Made by a program: the position numbers and the translations under genes. The notes under the pieces are model-generated. The model was given only the letters and a program-made list of their open reading frames with translations, made no database searches and was not told the DNA's origin. From Bacteroidales bacterium (lineage in GTDB: Bacteria > Bacteroidota > Bacteroidia > Bacteroidales > JAOZQN01), in contig JAOZTW010000431.1 of the NCBI GenBank assembly GCA_029938985.1, positions 1 through 5,058 of the forward strand: 5,058 bases of DNA, read 5' to 3'. This document shows positions 1 to 5,058 of this stretch, piece after piece (positions within the stretch are counted from its first letter, which is position 1; every line of letters starts with the position of its first letter).

Positions 1-1
1 A

Positions 2-79
2 TTACAACTGTTTGATAATTATATTATTATGAAAGCAAAAACTTTAGTAAATAATATTTCCATGAAGTTGAAAAATTAG
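2..79 (+). CDS. possible C-terminal tail of a gene entering from the left
   Basis: This frame is open from the window edge to a TAG at 77-79 and encodes a 25-residue tail ending ISMKLKN. The other two plus frames stop within the first 32 bases and no minus frame crosses the segment, so it is the only frame here that can be a gene end. The stop is followed about 30 bases later by a terminator hairpin that also works on the plus strand, as expected after a gene. The tail is basic and has no motif I recognise, so no product can be named. In DNA this AT-rich an open run of 25 codons can occur by chance, so this is only a plausible partial gene. Confidence 0.4.
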   Translation, partial: LQLFDNYIIMKAKTLVNNISMKLKN

Positions 80-106
80 GTTTTAAAATTTTCACGAAAT
101 TAATAT

Positions 107-157
107 AAAACTCTTTAAGGATTTATTTTAATTCAAAAAAAACCTTAAAGAGGTTTT
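107..157. terminator. bidirectional intrinsic terminator hairpin
   Basis: CTCTTTAAGG at 111-120 and CCTTAAAGAG at 143-152 form a perfect 10-bp stem around a 22-base AT-rich loop. AAAA before the left arm and TTTT after the right arm extend the stem past one bulged G. On the minus strand the hairpin starts 12 bases after the decarboxylase stop and runs into TTTTATATTAA, a good U-tract. On the plus strand it runs into GGTTTTAGAAGTTTT, a weaker one. Its position fits the meeting point of two convergent transcripts. Confidence 0.75.
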
Positions 158-164
158 AGAAGTT

Positions 165-1424
165 TTATACACTAAAAGTTATTTTTTCATATCCCAATTC
201 TTTTCTAATATCATTAATAAGAGGGATTAATTTTTCGATTGTAACATGTTCCATAACAACTATTTTATACCATTTAGGATTATTGTGATTATCTGGTACT
301 AATCCATAATCATCGGCTATTTTTTGGGTAATAAATTGTTCTCGTATTGTTACAATATTAGAACCTGAATGACGATAATATTCAACATTATATTTAGCAA
401 GTTGTTTACATATCCATTCTGTTCTTTTTTGTAAAATAAAGATTTTTTCTTGCCAACCAAATGGTCCATTTTTCACTAATATCATCCACACTGCTACTGC
501 ATTTGCACCAGATCTACTGCCAATTAAAGTACAATCATCACCTTCTATGTAGCTTGCTTGTTTGGTTTTTGCATAGTCTATAAATCCCTTTCGTATCAAA
601 AAAATACCAGTCCCATAAGGAGCTTGTGCCATTTTATGTGCATCAAGAGTAAATGAAGTTATATTAGGATTTTTAAAATCTATAATACTTTGGTCTTCAA
701 CAAAGGGATAATAAAAACCTCCAAAAGCTCCATCAATATGCATTTTAAATTTGCAATTCAATTCTTTAAGTACATTGGCATAACAGTCAACATCGTCAAC
801 AGAACCAAACATTGTAGTCATCATATTGCTTATAACTACAAAATATTTTTTCCCATTCTTTTTTGCCTCCGTTACAGCTTTACTCACACTTTGTTTTGAT
901 ATTGTTCTGTTGTCGCTATCAACCTGTACTTTATAAATATCTAAAATTAGTACATTTGATGCTTTATCCATTGAATAATGGCTATCTTCGCTACAGAGAA
1001 TACAAATTTCATCGTTTTTTGCATTATGTTTTTCAACAAAATAATTTCTATATATCCACATAGCTTGAATATTTGCCTCAGTTCCTCCCGATGCCACGTA
1101 CCCATCATATTGTTGCGTTTCACTCTTAAGTATATCAACAGCACATATTTCTAAAACCTCATGTTCTATTGCATGAGTTCCCGTGAAAATATTTTCTGAT
1201 TTCCCTATTGTATGACACCCTATATGATTTGGGTTTTGAACAAGAGTACTAATAAAGGGAGCGTCTTTTAAAAAAGATGCGTCTTGTGAAAATATTTTAT
1301 CATCTAAATATGTTGCGGGTATTCCAAGAACATTTTGTTTGCTGTAGTTTACATTTTTATCTAACGCACCAAATACTATTGATTTTATTTCATCATGAGA
1401 TTTCTTTTTCCAATTTTTATTCAT
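165..1424 (-). CDS. PLP-dependent group II decarboxylase (MfnA / sphingosine-phosphate-lyase-like branch)
   Basis: This is a cytosolic fold-type I PLP enzyme of 419 residues, a usual length for the family, with no signal peptide. Visible landmarks in order are the phosphate-binding SGGTEAN (112-118), the cofactor-stacking His in SHYS (H149), HIDGAFGG with the pyridine-nitrogen aspartate D231, DAHKM with the Schiff-base lysine K264, and GSRSGANA (302-309). The DAHKM and GSRSGA forms resemble the MfnA tyrosine/aspartate decarboxylases and sphingosine-phosphate lyases more than the NPHKW form of bacterial glutamate or aromatic amino acid decarboxylases. The family removes the alpha-carboxyl of an amino acid to give an amine; the substrate cannot be read from sequence and automated labels may wrongly say aminotransferase. 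The ATG start is preceded by an A-rich leader. No good TAnnTTTG promoter lies between it and the upstream beta-barrel gene, so it may be read through from that operon or from the palindrome between them. A terminator follows the stop. Confidence 0.88.
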   Translation of the reverse strand: MNKNWKKKSHDEIKSIVFGALDKNVNYSKQNVLGIPATYLDDKIFSQDASFLKDAPFISTLVQNPNHIGCHTIGKSENIFTGTHAIEHEVLEICAVDILKSETQQYDGYVASGGTEANIQAMWIYRNYFVEKHNAKNDEICILCSEDSHYSMDKASNVLILDIYKVQVDSDNRTISKQSVSKAVTEAKKNGKKYFVVISNMMTTMFGSVDDVDCYANVLKELNCKFKMHIDGAFGGFYYPFVEDQSIIDFKNPNITSFTLDAHKMAQAPYGTGIFLIRKGFIDYAKTKQASYIEGDDCTLIGSRSGANAVAVWMILVKNGPFGWQEKIFILQKRTEWICKQLAKYNVEYYRHSGSNIVTIREQFITQKIADDYGLVPDNHNNPKWYKIVVMEHVTIEKLIPLINDIRKELGYEKITFSV

Positions 1425-1447
1425 TGTAATTCGTTTTTTTGTTTTTT

Positions 1448-1457
1448 ATGAAAATTA
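1448..1457 (+). repeat. left direct repeat flanking the palindromic element
   Basis: ATGAAAATTA here is repeated exactly at 1619-1628. The two copies sit at the edges of the palindrome at 1456-1618. The first eight bases, ATGAAAAT, are best read as a target-site duplication, because the final TA also belongs to the inverted-repeat end. The interpretation is inferred from position. Confidence 0.5.
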
Positions 1458-1618
1458 GTGAAAAATGAAATAATAAGGAACTCCAGAATACGCCGTTTTT
1501 TTTGTTCTTTTAATAATTTAATAATCTGCAAATAGCGAGCTATTTAATGACTTATAAAATTTTTTAAAAGGGCAAAATAAACAAGTAGATTGGAGTTAAT
1601 TATTTTTTCTTATCACTA
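1456..1618. mobile_element. 163-bp palindromic MITE-like element, no coding capacity
   Basis: The whole segment is an imperfect inverted repeat centred on 1537. Paired blocks, left against right, include TTAGTGA (1455-1461) with TCACTAA (1613-1619), AACTCCA (1479-1485) with TGGAGTT (1591-1597), TTTTG at 1500-1504 with CAAAA at 1573-1577, TTTTAA (1508-1513) with TTAAAA (1564-1569), and the centre AAATAGC-GA-GCTATTT (1530-1545). By hand alignment, with a few bulges, about 60 of the 83 left-arm bases pair. The edges carry an exact direct repeat, ATGAAAAT(TA). Terminal inverted repeats plus a direct duplication and no gene are the marks of a miniature inverted-repeat transposable element. No family can be assigned from the TAGTGA end. 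As RNA it would fold into one long hairpin starting about 20 bases after the beta-barrel stop, so it could end or stabilise the operon transcript. An alternative is a native structured intergenic element that never moved. Confidence 0.6.
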
Positions 1619-1628
1619 ATGAAAATTA
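1619..1628 (+). repeat. right direct repeat flanking the palindromic element
   Basis: This is the second exact copy of ATGAAAATTA, matching 1448-1457. It abuts the right end of the palindrome and ends 10 bases short of the stop codon of the beta-barrel gene, so an insertion here would have just missed the coding region. Confidence 0.5.
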
Positions 1629-1638
1629 TAAATTTTTA

Positions 1639-2643
1639 TTATAGAATCTTATCGCAAAGTTGACTTAATCGTAAAGAAATTCCAAAAGTGAAATTTATTT
1701 CTGAACCAACCTGATTACCATTCACATATTGATATAAAGGTATATCAGCCAAACCGTATAAAGTTAAATCTCTAAAAGTATAACTTAGTTGTGGGACAAA
1801 AAATAGTTTTCTCCCACCTGTTGATTCTGGATAAACATTATAATATGCTATCATATCTATATATTTTGCTGATTGCAATTTTCCAATCCATTCTGCTTTT
1901 AGTTGGGTGGTAACTCCAAGTTTTCGGTAAAATATTTTGCTCATAAATAAACCTACACTTGCATAATCTCCAAATTTTTGACCTAATGAATTATAACCTT
2001 TTTTGATATACAAGGCATTAGTAAAAAAATTAAGTTTATATCTGTTAAAACCATGTAGAGCAAATAGATATAACATAAAATCAAGCGAACCATTTGTTCG
2101 TTGTACGGTGGGTGGCGATGTAGCATAATATTCATCTCCTGTAACTGGATTTGTAAATACTACATTTGAATCTATATGCGAACCTAATGGTATTTTACAA
2201 CCAACTCCAACAGTAATTTCTGTTTTACGATTTGTAGTAGATTTAAAATAAACATCGTATCTTGGAAAAATAATTAAATCTCCAAAACCGTCAGATTCAA
2301 TGTCTTCCCTGTTCAGAGAATCTATTTCATCAATTTTTTTATTTAAAAAATATCCTGCCGACACCTCCAAAGTTAATTTTTTTGACAATCCATATCCTGT
2401 TCTAAAATACAAATAATCACTACTTAAATTTTCAAATAAAGGTACAGTATCTCTGTCCTCTATTAAAAACTTGTTACTTTCTACATAATTGTAATTTATA
2501 GCAAATTCTACCTGTTTGGCACGTAAAACACCTTGTGAAGTGCCACCTGCAATCGGGCTTCCTGCACCTCCCGAGCAACAACCTTGAGCGTTGCTTTCAA
2601 TAAATAAAAAAAATAATGGTATTAATAAAAAAATATAACGCAT
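1639..2643 (-). CDS. outer-membrane beta-barrel protein, transporter-like, with Cys-Cys mature N-terminus
   Basis: The 334-residue protein starts with a signal peptide (MRYIFLLIPLFFLFIESNAQ, 1-20); cleavage would expose GCCSGGAGSPIAGGTSQG, with vicinal cysteines C22 and C23. From about residue 44 onward it is made of alternating hydrophobic and aromatic strands typical of an outer-membrane barrel. GFGDLIIFPRYDVYF (119-133), KIPLGSHID (150-158) and LYGLADIPLYQYVNG (295-309) resemble the bacterial outer-membrane channel group that includes the Phenol_MetA_deg-type transporters; that assignment is from memory. I recognise the QGCCSGG start as a recurring Bacteroidota type but know no proven substrate. 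C149 and C330 are the other cysteines. The start lies 23 bases after the stop of the thioredoxin-T9SS gene, so the two are almost certainly co-transcribed. A lipoprotein reading is unlikely because AQGC is not a lipobox. A metal or thiol substrate is suggested only by the cysteines and neighbours. Confidence 0.8.
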   Translation of the reverse strand: MRYIFLLIPLFFLFIESNAQGCCSGGAGSPIAGGTSQGVLRAKQVEFAINYNYVESNKFLIEDRDTVPLFENLSSDYLYFRTGYGLSKKLTLEVSAGYFLNKKIDEIDSLNREDIESDGFGDLIIFPRYDVYFKSTTNRKTEITVGVGCKIPLGSHIDSNVVFTNPVTGDEYYATSPPTVQRTNGSLDFMLYLFALHGFNRYKLNFFTNALYIKKGYNSLGQKFGDYASVGLFMSKIFYRKLGVTTQLKAEWIGKLQSAKYIDMIAYYNVYPESTGGRKLFFVPQLSYTFRDLTLYGLADIPLYQYVNGNQVGSEINFTFGISLRLSQLCDKIL

Positions 2644-2666
2644 AGTTGTGAATGTATAATTTATTT

Positions 2667-3446
2667 TTAACGTTTTACTGAAAATTTGATAACCTGAGTG
2701 TTTTCTTCAGATTGAATTTTAAGGAAATAATATCCATCTGATAATTTATTGGTACTAAATTGTAGTTCGTGAGTTCCAACATTTTGATTTAAGTTTGTTA
2801 TCACATCAACAGTTTCTCCAAGTATATTTACAATTTTAATTGTTATTTCAGATTTTTCTACTATTTGATAATTAATTGTAGCTATTTCATTTACAGGATT
2901 TGGAAAAATTTTTAATTCAAAGTTTCCATTATTTATATTCTCTTCAATTGCTACGCTACAATCCAATATAGCCTCATCAATTGCCAAATCAATATCATTA
3001 GCAGTGTAGTTTTCATTATAATACACTTTGTGTGAAGAACCTCCAACAACAATTATTTTTGGCATTCCATCAGTCCCGTAATCTGACATGCTTATTTCTG
3101 AATTCGAAAAAAAAGCATCTACATTATCCATTTTATTTACCGTTGCCCAGCTATTCAATGTTGAACAAGTAGTGTTAGCGTAGTCGTCAACCATATAAAA
3201 TAAAACTTGACCAGGATTTGAACCTGAGTATGTTTGTACAGTAAGATAAGCACTTGCGGTAGGTTCAATACAGCTAAGACAAGGCATAACCCATGCAATT
3301 ACAATCACTTTATTATCGTCCAGTTCTGAAAAAAGGTCATGATTAACATCATTACAGTCATTTACAGAAAAATTGGTGGCAGTGGTTTGAGAAAATGCAA
3401 ACATAACACATAGGATACTTATACTTAGTAAGAAAAATCTTTTCAT
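2667..3446 (-). CDS. secreted thioredoxin-fold protein with C-terminal T9SS type A sorting domain
   Basis: The 259-residue precursor has three parts. Residues 1-19 are a signal peptide ending FAFS. Residues 25-165 form a thioredoxin-like domain with VIVIAWVMPCLSCIEP (47-62), whose C56-L-S-C59 is the redox CxxC, and GMPKIIVVGG (127-136), where P129 is in the place of the cis-proline. Residues 176-259 are a T9SS sorting domain: FELKIFPNPV, then KIVNILGETV and a final DGYYFLKIQSEENTQVIKFSVKR-type strand pair. The protein should cross the inner membrane by Sec and the outer membrane by T9SS, then be surface-anchored or released. The active site lacks the usual WCxxC tryptophan next to the first cysteine; W52 is four residues away. 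C31, C94 and C163 are extra cysteines. It follows the HMA gene by 76 bases with no promoter box between, and precedes the beta-barrel gene by 23. It may reduce, isomerise or bind thiols or metal outside the cell. Confidence 0.9.
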   Translation of the reverse strand: MKRFFLLSISILCVMFAFSQTTATNFSVNDCNDVNHDLFSELDDNKVIVIAWVMPCLSCIEPTASAYLTVQTYSGSNPGQVLFYMVDDYANTTCSTLNSWATVNKMDNVDAFFSNSEISMSDYGTDGMPKIIVVGGSSHKVYYNENYTANDIDLAIDEAILDCSVAIEENINNGNFELKIFPNPVNEIATINYQIVEKSEITIKIVNILGETVDVITNLNQNVGTHELQFSTNKLSDGYYFLKIQSEENTQVIKFSVKR

Positions 3447-3522
3447 TGTTTTTTAAGTTTTAAAATTTGTGATTTATAAATTTATTGAAACGCCAAATTG
3501 TTTTATTAATTTTTTTTCTTTT

Positions 3523-3882
3523 TCACTTAAGTGGTTTTGGTCTAACATATTTGCAACAATGATGTAGATTGTTATATGTTTCATCTGTTGCTCTATATTC
3601 TTTAGTATCGTAACCAACTTCTGCTATTGCTTTTTTTATTGTTATTACATCAGTTTTTGAAGCTTCAAATTTCACCATTAATTTCTGAGAATTTACATTC
3701 CATTTAGCAACATCTACTCCTTCTATTGATTTTGCTGCTGATTCAATTTTGGTTTTACACATCTCACAATTACCATATACTTTAAATTTTTTCTTCTCCA
3801 ATTCAACTTTTTCTTGAGCTACAGCAGTTGTGCTTATTACTGTAAAGATTACTAATGTGATAAATAATGATAACTGTTTCAT
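3523..3882 (-). CDS. exported heavy-metal-associated (HMA) domain protein
   Basis: This 119-residue protein has a signal peptide (about 1-22, ending AVAQ) followed by one ferredoxin-like HMA domain (about 30-97). The metal loop is GNCEMCK, with C39 and C42 as the CxxC ligands that bind Cu(I) or another soft metal in this family. The rest follows the MerP/Atx1 pattern: IEGVDVAKWNVNSQKLMVKF then IKKAIAEVGYDTKEY. It ends with a short tail holding LHHCCKY (106-112), a cluster of two His and two Cys outside the HMA fold that could be a second metal site. It should act as a periplasmic metal carrier or sensor. It is the first gene of the operon, behind the promoter at about 3918. There is no accompanying P-type ATPase, mercuric reductase or metal-responsive regulator in the window, so the metal is unknown; copper is the default guess for the family. 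Confidence 0.87.
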   Translation of the reverse strand: MKQLSLFITLVIFTVISTTAVAQEKVELEKKKFKVYGNCEMCKTKIESAAKSIEGVDVAKWNVNSQKLMVKFEASKTDVITIKKAIAEVGYDTKEYRATDETYNNLHHCCKYVRPKPLK

Positions 3883-3917
3883 GATTTTTATTTTTTAATT
3901 TATAATTTATAATTCTG

Positions 3918-3949
3918 CAAATATAATTTTTATTTATTAAAAAATACAT
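3918..3949 (-). promoter_or_regulatory. promoter of the HMA-thioredoxin-barrel operon
   Basis: Read on the minus strand, TATATTTG (3918-3925) is an exact match to the Bacteroidota -7 box TAnnTTTG. The expected upstream TTG is replaced by ATG (3947-3949) at a spacing of 21, so the -33 box is weak. The leader to the ATG at 3882 would be about 30 bases. The weak -33 may mean an activator is needed, which is inference. Confidence 0.65.
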
Positions 3950-3992
3950 TTTTTGTTAATTTTTCTCCATATTATTGTGTTGTAAATTTTTG

Positions 3993-4121
3993 TTATTTTA
4001 ACAACAAATTTGTAAATAAGTGAATTTTAAGGTGTAAACCAATTCTTAATTCATAATTGCTAATTGCTGTTTATACCATTAAGAAGTGTGTATTATACAT
4101 ACAAAAATTTGGATAAAATAA
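3993..4121. repeat. imperfect 129-bp palindrome in the divergent intergenic region
   Basis: Paired blocks in order are TTATTTTA (3993-4000) with TAAAATAA (4114-4121), CAAATTTGTA (4005-4014) with TACAAAAATTTG (4100-4111), TTAAGGTGTAAAC (4027-4039) with GTTTATACCATTAA near 4069-4082, and CAATT (4040-4044) with AATTG (4062-4066). The arms need several bulges, and much of the match is AT-rich. The GGTGTAAAC block and the CAAATTT...GTA block are the most informative. A smaller local hairpin, AAATTTTTGTT against AACAACAAATTT (3984-4011), overlaps its left edge. It may be a degraded mobile element or a structured regulatory region between the two promoters. Confidence 0.45.
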
Positions 4122-4159
4122 TTATATAAAATAAAAAAATAAAAAAATATGTTTTTGTA

Positions 4160-4189
4160 TTGTATAGTAAAAATTAATATTTATCTTTG
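4160..4189 (+). promoter_or_regulatory. promoter of the lipoprotein gene
   Basis: TATCTTTG (4182-4189) is an exact TAnnTTTG -7 box, followed by C as is common in this phylum. TTG at 4160-4162 lies 19 bases upstream, the spacing expected for the -33 box. Transcription would start near 4195, giving a leader of about 40 bases before the ATG at 4236. This is the best-formed promoter in the window. Confidence 0.8.
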
Positions 4190-4235
4190 CATTTATAGTT
4201 ATCCATATTTTATAAATTTATTAAAAGATTAAATC

Positions 4236-4787
4236 ATGAAAAAACGATATTTCATTAGTTTTGGAGTTTTATTAACATTTTTGTTATCAAGTTGTTTAAC
4301 AGCTCAATACAAAGAGTATAAGTTTGAAATGACCGGCAAAACGTCTGGACAGTTAACAATAACTTACAAAAATATATTTTGTTCGCATTATGACGATGAG
4401 ATTTCAGTAGAAGAAGAAGCAGAGCAAGATTACTCGGAATTAGTTTCAGACTATTTAGAAGGAACAACAGTAGAAGACGATTTTCCAAATGCAAAAATGA
4501 TTAGTAAAAAACTGTTTGAAGAAAACAATCAATTATGTGGACAAATAGTATTGGAATTTGACAATATTGAAGATATTAACTTGTACAAATATCACAAAAA
4601 AGCTCCATTTATGTTTCACGTACCAAGCGATGAAGATTATTTTGATTCAAACGGAGAAAAAGCACCTGAATTTATTCAATTAGTAGTTTGGGATAAAAAA
4701 GCAAAAGTTTTAGAACTTACAACTACAATCAACGAACCAGACGATGAATCATTAAGTTTACTAAGTATTTGGAACGCAAATAAATAG
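4236..4787 (+). CDS. lipoprotein of unknown function
   Basis: The 183-residue protein begins MKKRYFISFGVLLTFLLSSC, a lipoprotein signal peptide with lipobox L-S-S-C and acylated C20. The mature part LTAQYKEYKFEMTG lacks the acidic or Lys-Asp export signal that follows the cysteine in surface lipoproteins of this phylum, so a periplasm-facing location is more likely. The domain is beta-rich and very acidic, with EISVEEEAEQDYSELV around 55-70 and many Asp/Glu later. C49 and C101 are the only other cysteines and could form a disulfide. The pattern GKTSGQLTITYKNI, then DYLEGTTVEDDFPNAK, then LCGQIVLEFDNIEDI and a C-terminal LELTTTINEPDD is one I associate with uncharacterised Bacteroidota lipoproteins; I know no function. 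It has its own strong promoter and no co-directional neighbour in the window. The ATG gives the full signal peptide, which supports this start. Confidence 0.85.
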   Translation: MKKRYFISFGVLLTFLLSSCLTAQYKEYKFEMTGKTSGQLTITYKNIFCSHYDDEISVEEEAEQDYSELVSDYLEGTTVEDDFPNAKMISKKLFEENNQLCGQIVLEFDNIEDINLYKYHKKAPFMFHVPSDEDYFDSNGEKAPEFIQLVVWDKKAKVLELTTTINEPDDESLSLLSIWNANK

Positions 4788-4805
4788 ATTTCTTTTTGAT
4801 ATTTT

Positions 4806-4944
4806 AAATTGGAAATTGGAAAAAGGAAAAATAAACATAGAAATTAATAATATAATTGCTATATTTTTATCAAGAAAAAAAATATAGCAATTAAATAAAT
4901 TTCTGATTATAGTGTTTGTTTTTCTAATTTTGAATTTCCAATTT
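4806..4944. repeat. 139-bp fold-back palindrome downstream of the lipoprotein gene
   Basis: The outer arms AAATTGGAAATT (4806-4817) and AATTTCCAATTT (4933-4944) are a perfect 12-bp inverted repeat. The inner arms AATTGCTATATTTTT (4854-4868) and AAAAATATAGCAATT (4878-4892) are a perfect 15-bp stem with a 9-base loop. Between them, AAAAATAAACA on the left and TGTTTGTTTTT on the right, and AGAAATT against AATTTCT, also pair, with bulges. TATTTTAA occurs at 4800-4807 and at 4946-4953, an 8-bp direct repeat at the edges, but its AT-only content makes it weak evidence. The inner hairpin could terminate the lipoprotein transcript, although no clean T-tract follows the right arm. The whole may be another MITE-like element. 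Confidence 0.55.
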
Positions 4945-5058
4945 TTATTTTAAGTATAAATGAAATAATTAAGTAGATAACTGAATATTAACGTCAATTT
5001 TTAAAGAGGTTATTTTTATATTATGTAAGCCAAAAAAATATTGTATATTACTTATATT
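4945..5058. other. non-coding AT-rich right edge
   Basis: I find no open frame of note, promoter box with both elements, or hairpin in this stretch. A next gene presumably begins or ends beyond the window. Confidence 0.6.

Larger units (their letters stand above)
3883..4235. other. 353-bp divergent intergenic region
   Basis: No gene is visible here on either strand. The region holds the operon promoter on the minus strand near 3918, an imperfect palindrome at 3993-4121, an A-rich tract around 4114-4151, and the lipoprotein-gene promoter at 4160-4189. Short direct repeats of AATTTAT occur at 3897-3910. I see no tRNA or recognisable riboswitch. Confidence 0.7.

Noticed and set aside
690..1144. 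Short open frames on both strands within the decarboxylase gene (690-899 +, 863-1063 +, 947-1144 -).
   Set aside because: They overlap a gene with all family motifs, have low-complexity basic translations, and lack promoters or recognisable domains.
1530..1545. AAATAGCGAGCTATTT as a stand-alone operator or small terminator.
   Set aside because: It is the exact centre of the larger 163-bp palindrome and has no T-tract directly after it on either strand.
2575..2586. Lipoprotein modification of the beta-barrel protein at C22 (AQGC).
   Set aside because: The -3 position is Ala and -2 is Gln rather than a Leu-Ser/Ala-type lipobox, and the protein is otherwise a barrel with a type I-like cleavage site.
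3447..3522. A separate promoter or terminator between the HMA and thioredoxin-T9SS genes.
   Set aside because: No TAnnTTTG box and no stem followed by a T-tract is visible on the minus strand in these 76 bases.
4255..4494. Minus-strand open frame of 79 codons inside the lipoprotein gene.
   Set aside because: It is antisense to a well-supported gene, and its leucine/asparagine-rich translation mirrors the acidic codons of the real frame.
4925..4932. TAATTTTG as a plus-strand -7 promoter box near the right edge.
   Set aside because: It lies in the right arm of the fold-back, has only CTG at the -33 spacing, and no open frame follows in the window.

Overview
The window is a strongly AT-rich stretch of a Bacteroidota chromosome, most likely from a flavobacterium or a close relative. 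Three things point there. One protein ends in a type A sorting domain of the type IX secretion system (T9SS), a system found almost only in this phylum. Two promoters have the Bacteroidota -7 box TAnnTTTG. Start codons are preceded by A-rich leaders without a clear Shine-Dalgarno box. I see no rRNA, tRNA, CRISPR array or transposase gene.

Layout from left to right: a short open tail (2-79, +) that may be the C-terminus of a gene entering from the left; an intrinsic terminator hairpin (107-157) shared by convergent transcripts; a PLP-dependent group II decarboxylase (165-1424, -); a 163-bp imperfect palindrome (1456-1618) flanked by direct repeats; then three genes on the minus strand read right to left: an outer-membrane beta-barrel protein (1639-2643), a thioredoxin-fold protein with a T9SS sorting domain (2667-3446), and an exported heavy-metal-associated (HMA) domain protein (3523-3882). 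A 353-bp divergent intergenic region (3883-4235) carries a promoter facing each way and another palindrome. A lipoprotein of unknown function follows (4236-4787, +), and behind it lies a third long fold-back (4806-4944).

The three minus-strand envelope genes look like one operon, transcribed from the promoter at about 3918 in the order HMA protein, thioredoxin-T9SS protein, beta-barrel. All three have conspicuous cysteine motifs: CEMC and HHCC, CLSC, and CCSGG at the mature N-terminus. Their predicted locations run from periplasm to outer membrane to cell surface. I infer a metal- or thiol-handling relay across the outer membrane, probably for a soft metal such as copper; this is a hypothesis, not a demonstrated function.

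The other main observation is structural. Each of three intergenic spaces holds a long, imperfect, full-length palindrome, and the one at 1456-1618 has 8-10 bp direct repeats at its edges as expected for an inserted MITE-like element. It lies between the end of the envelope operon and the decarboxylase start, where it may act as terminator or processing signal and may decide how the decarboxylase is expressed.
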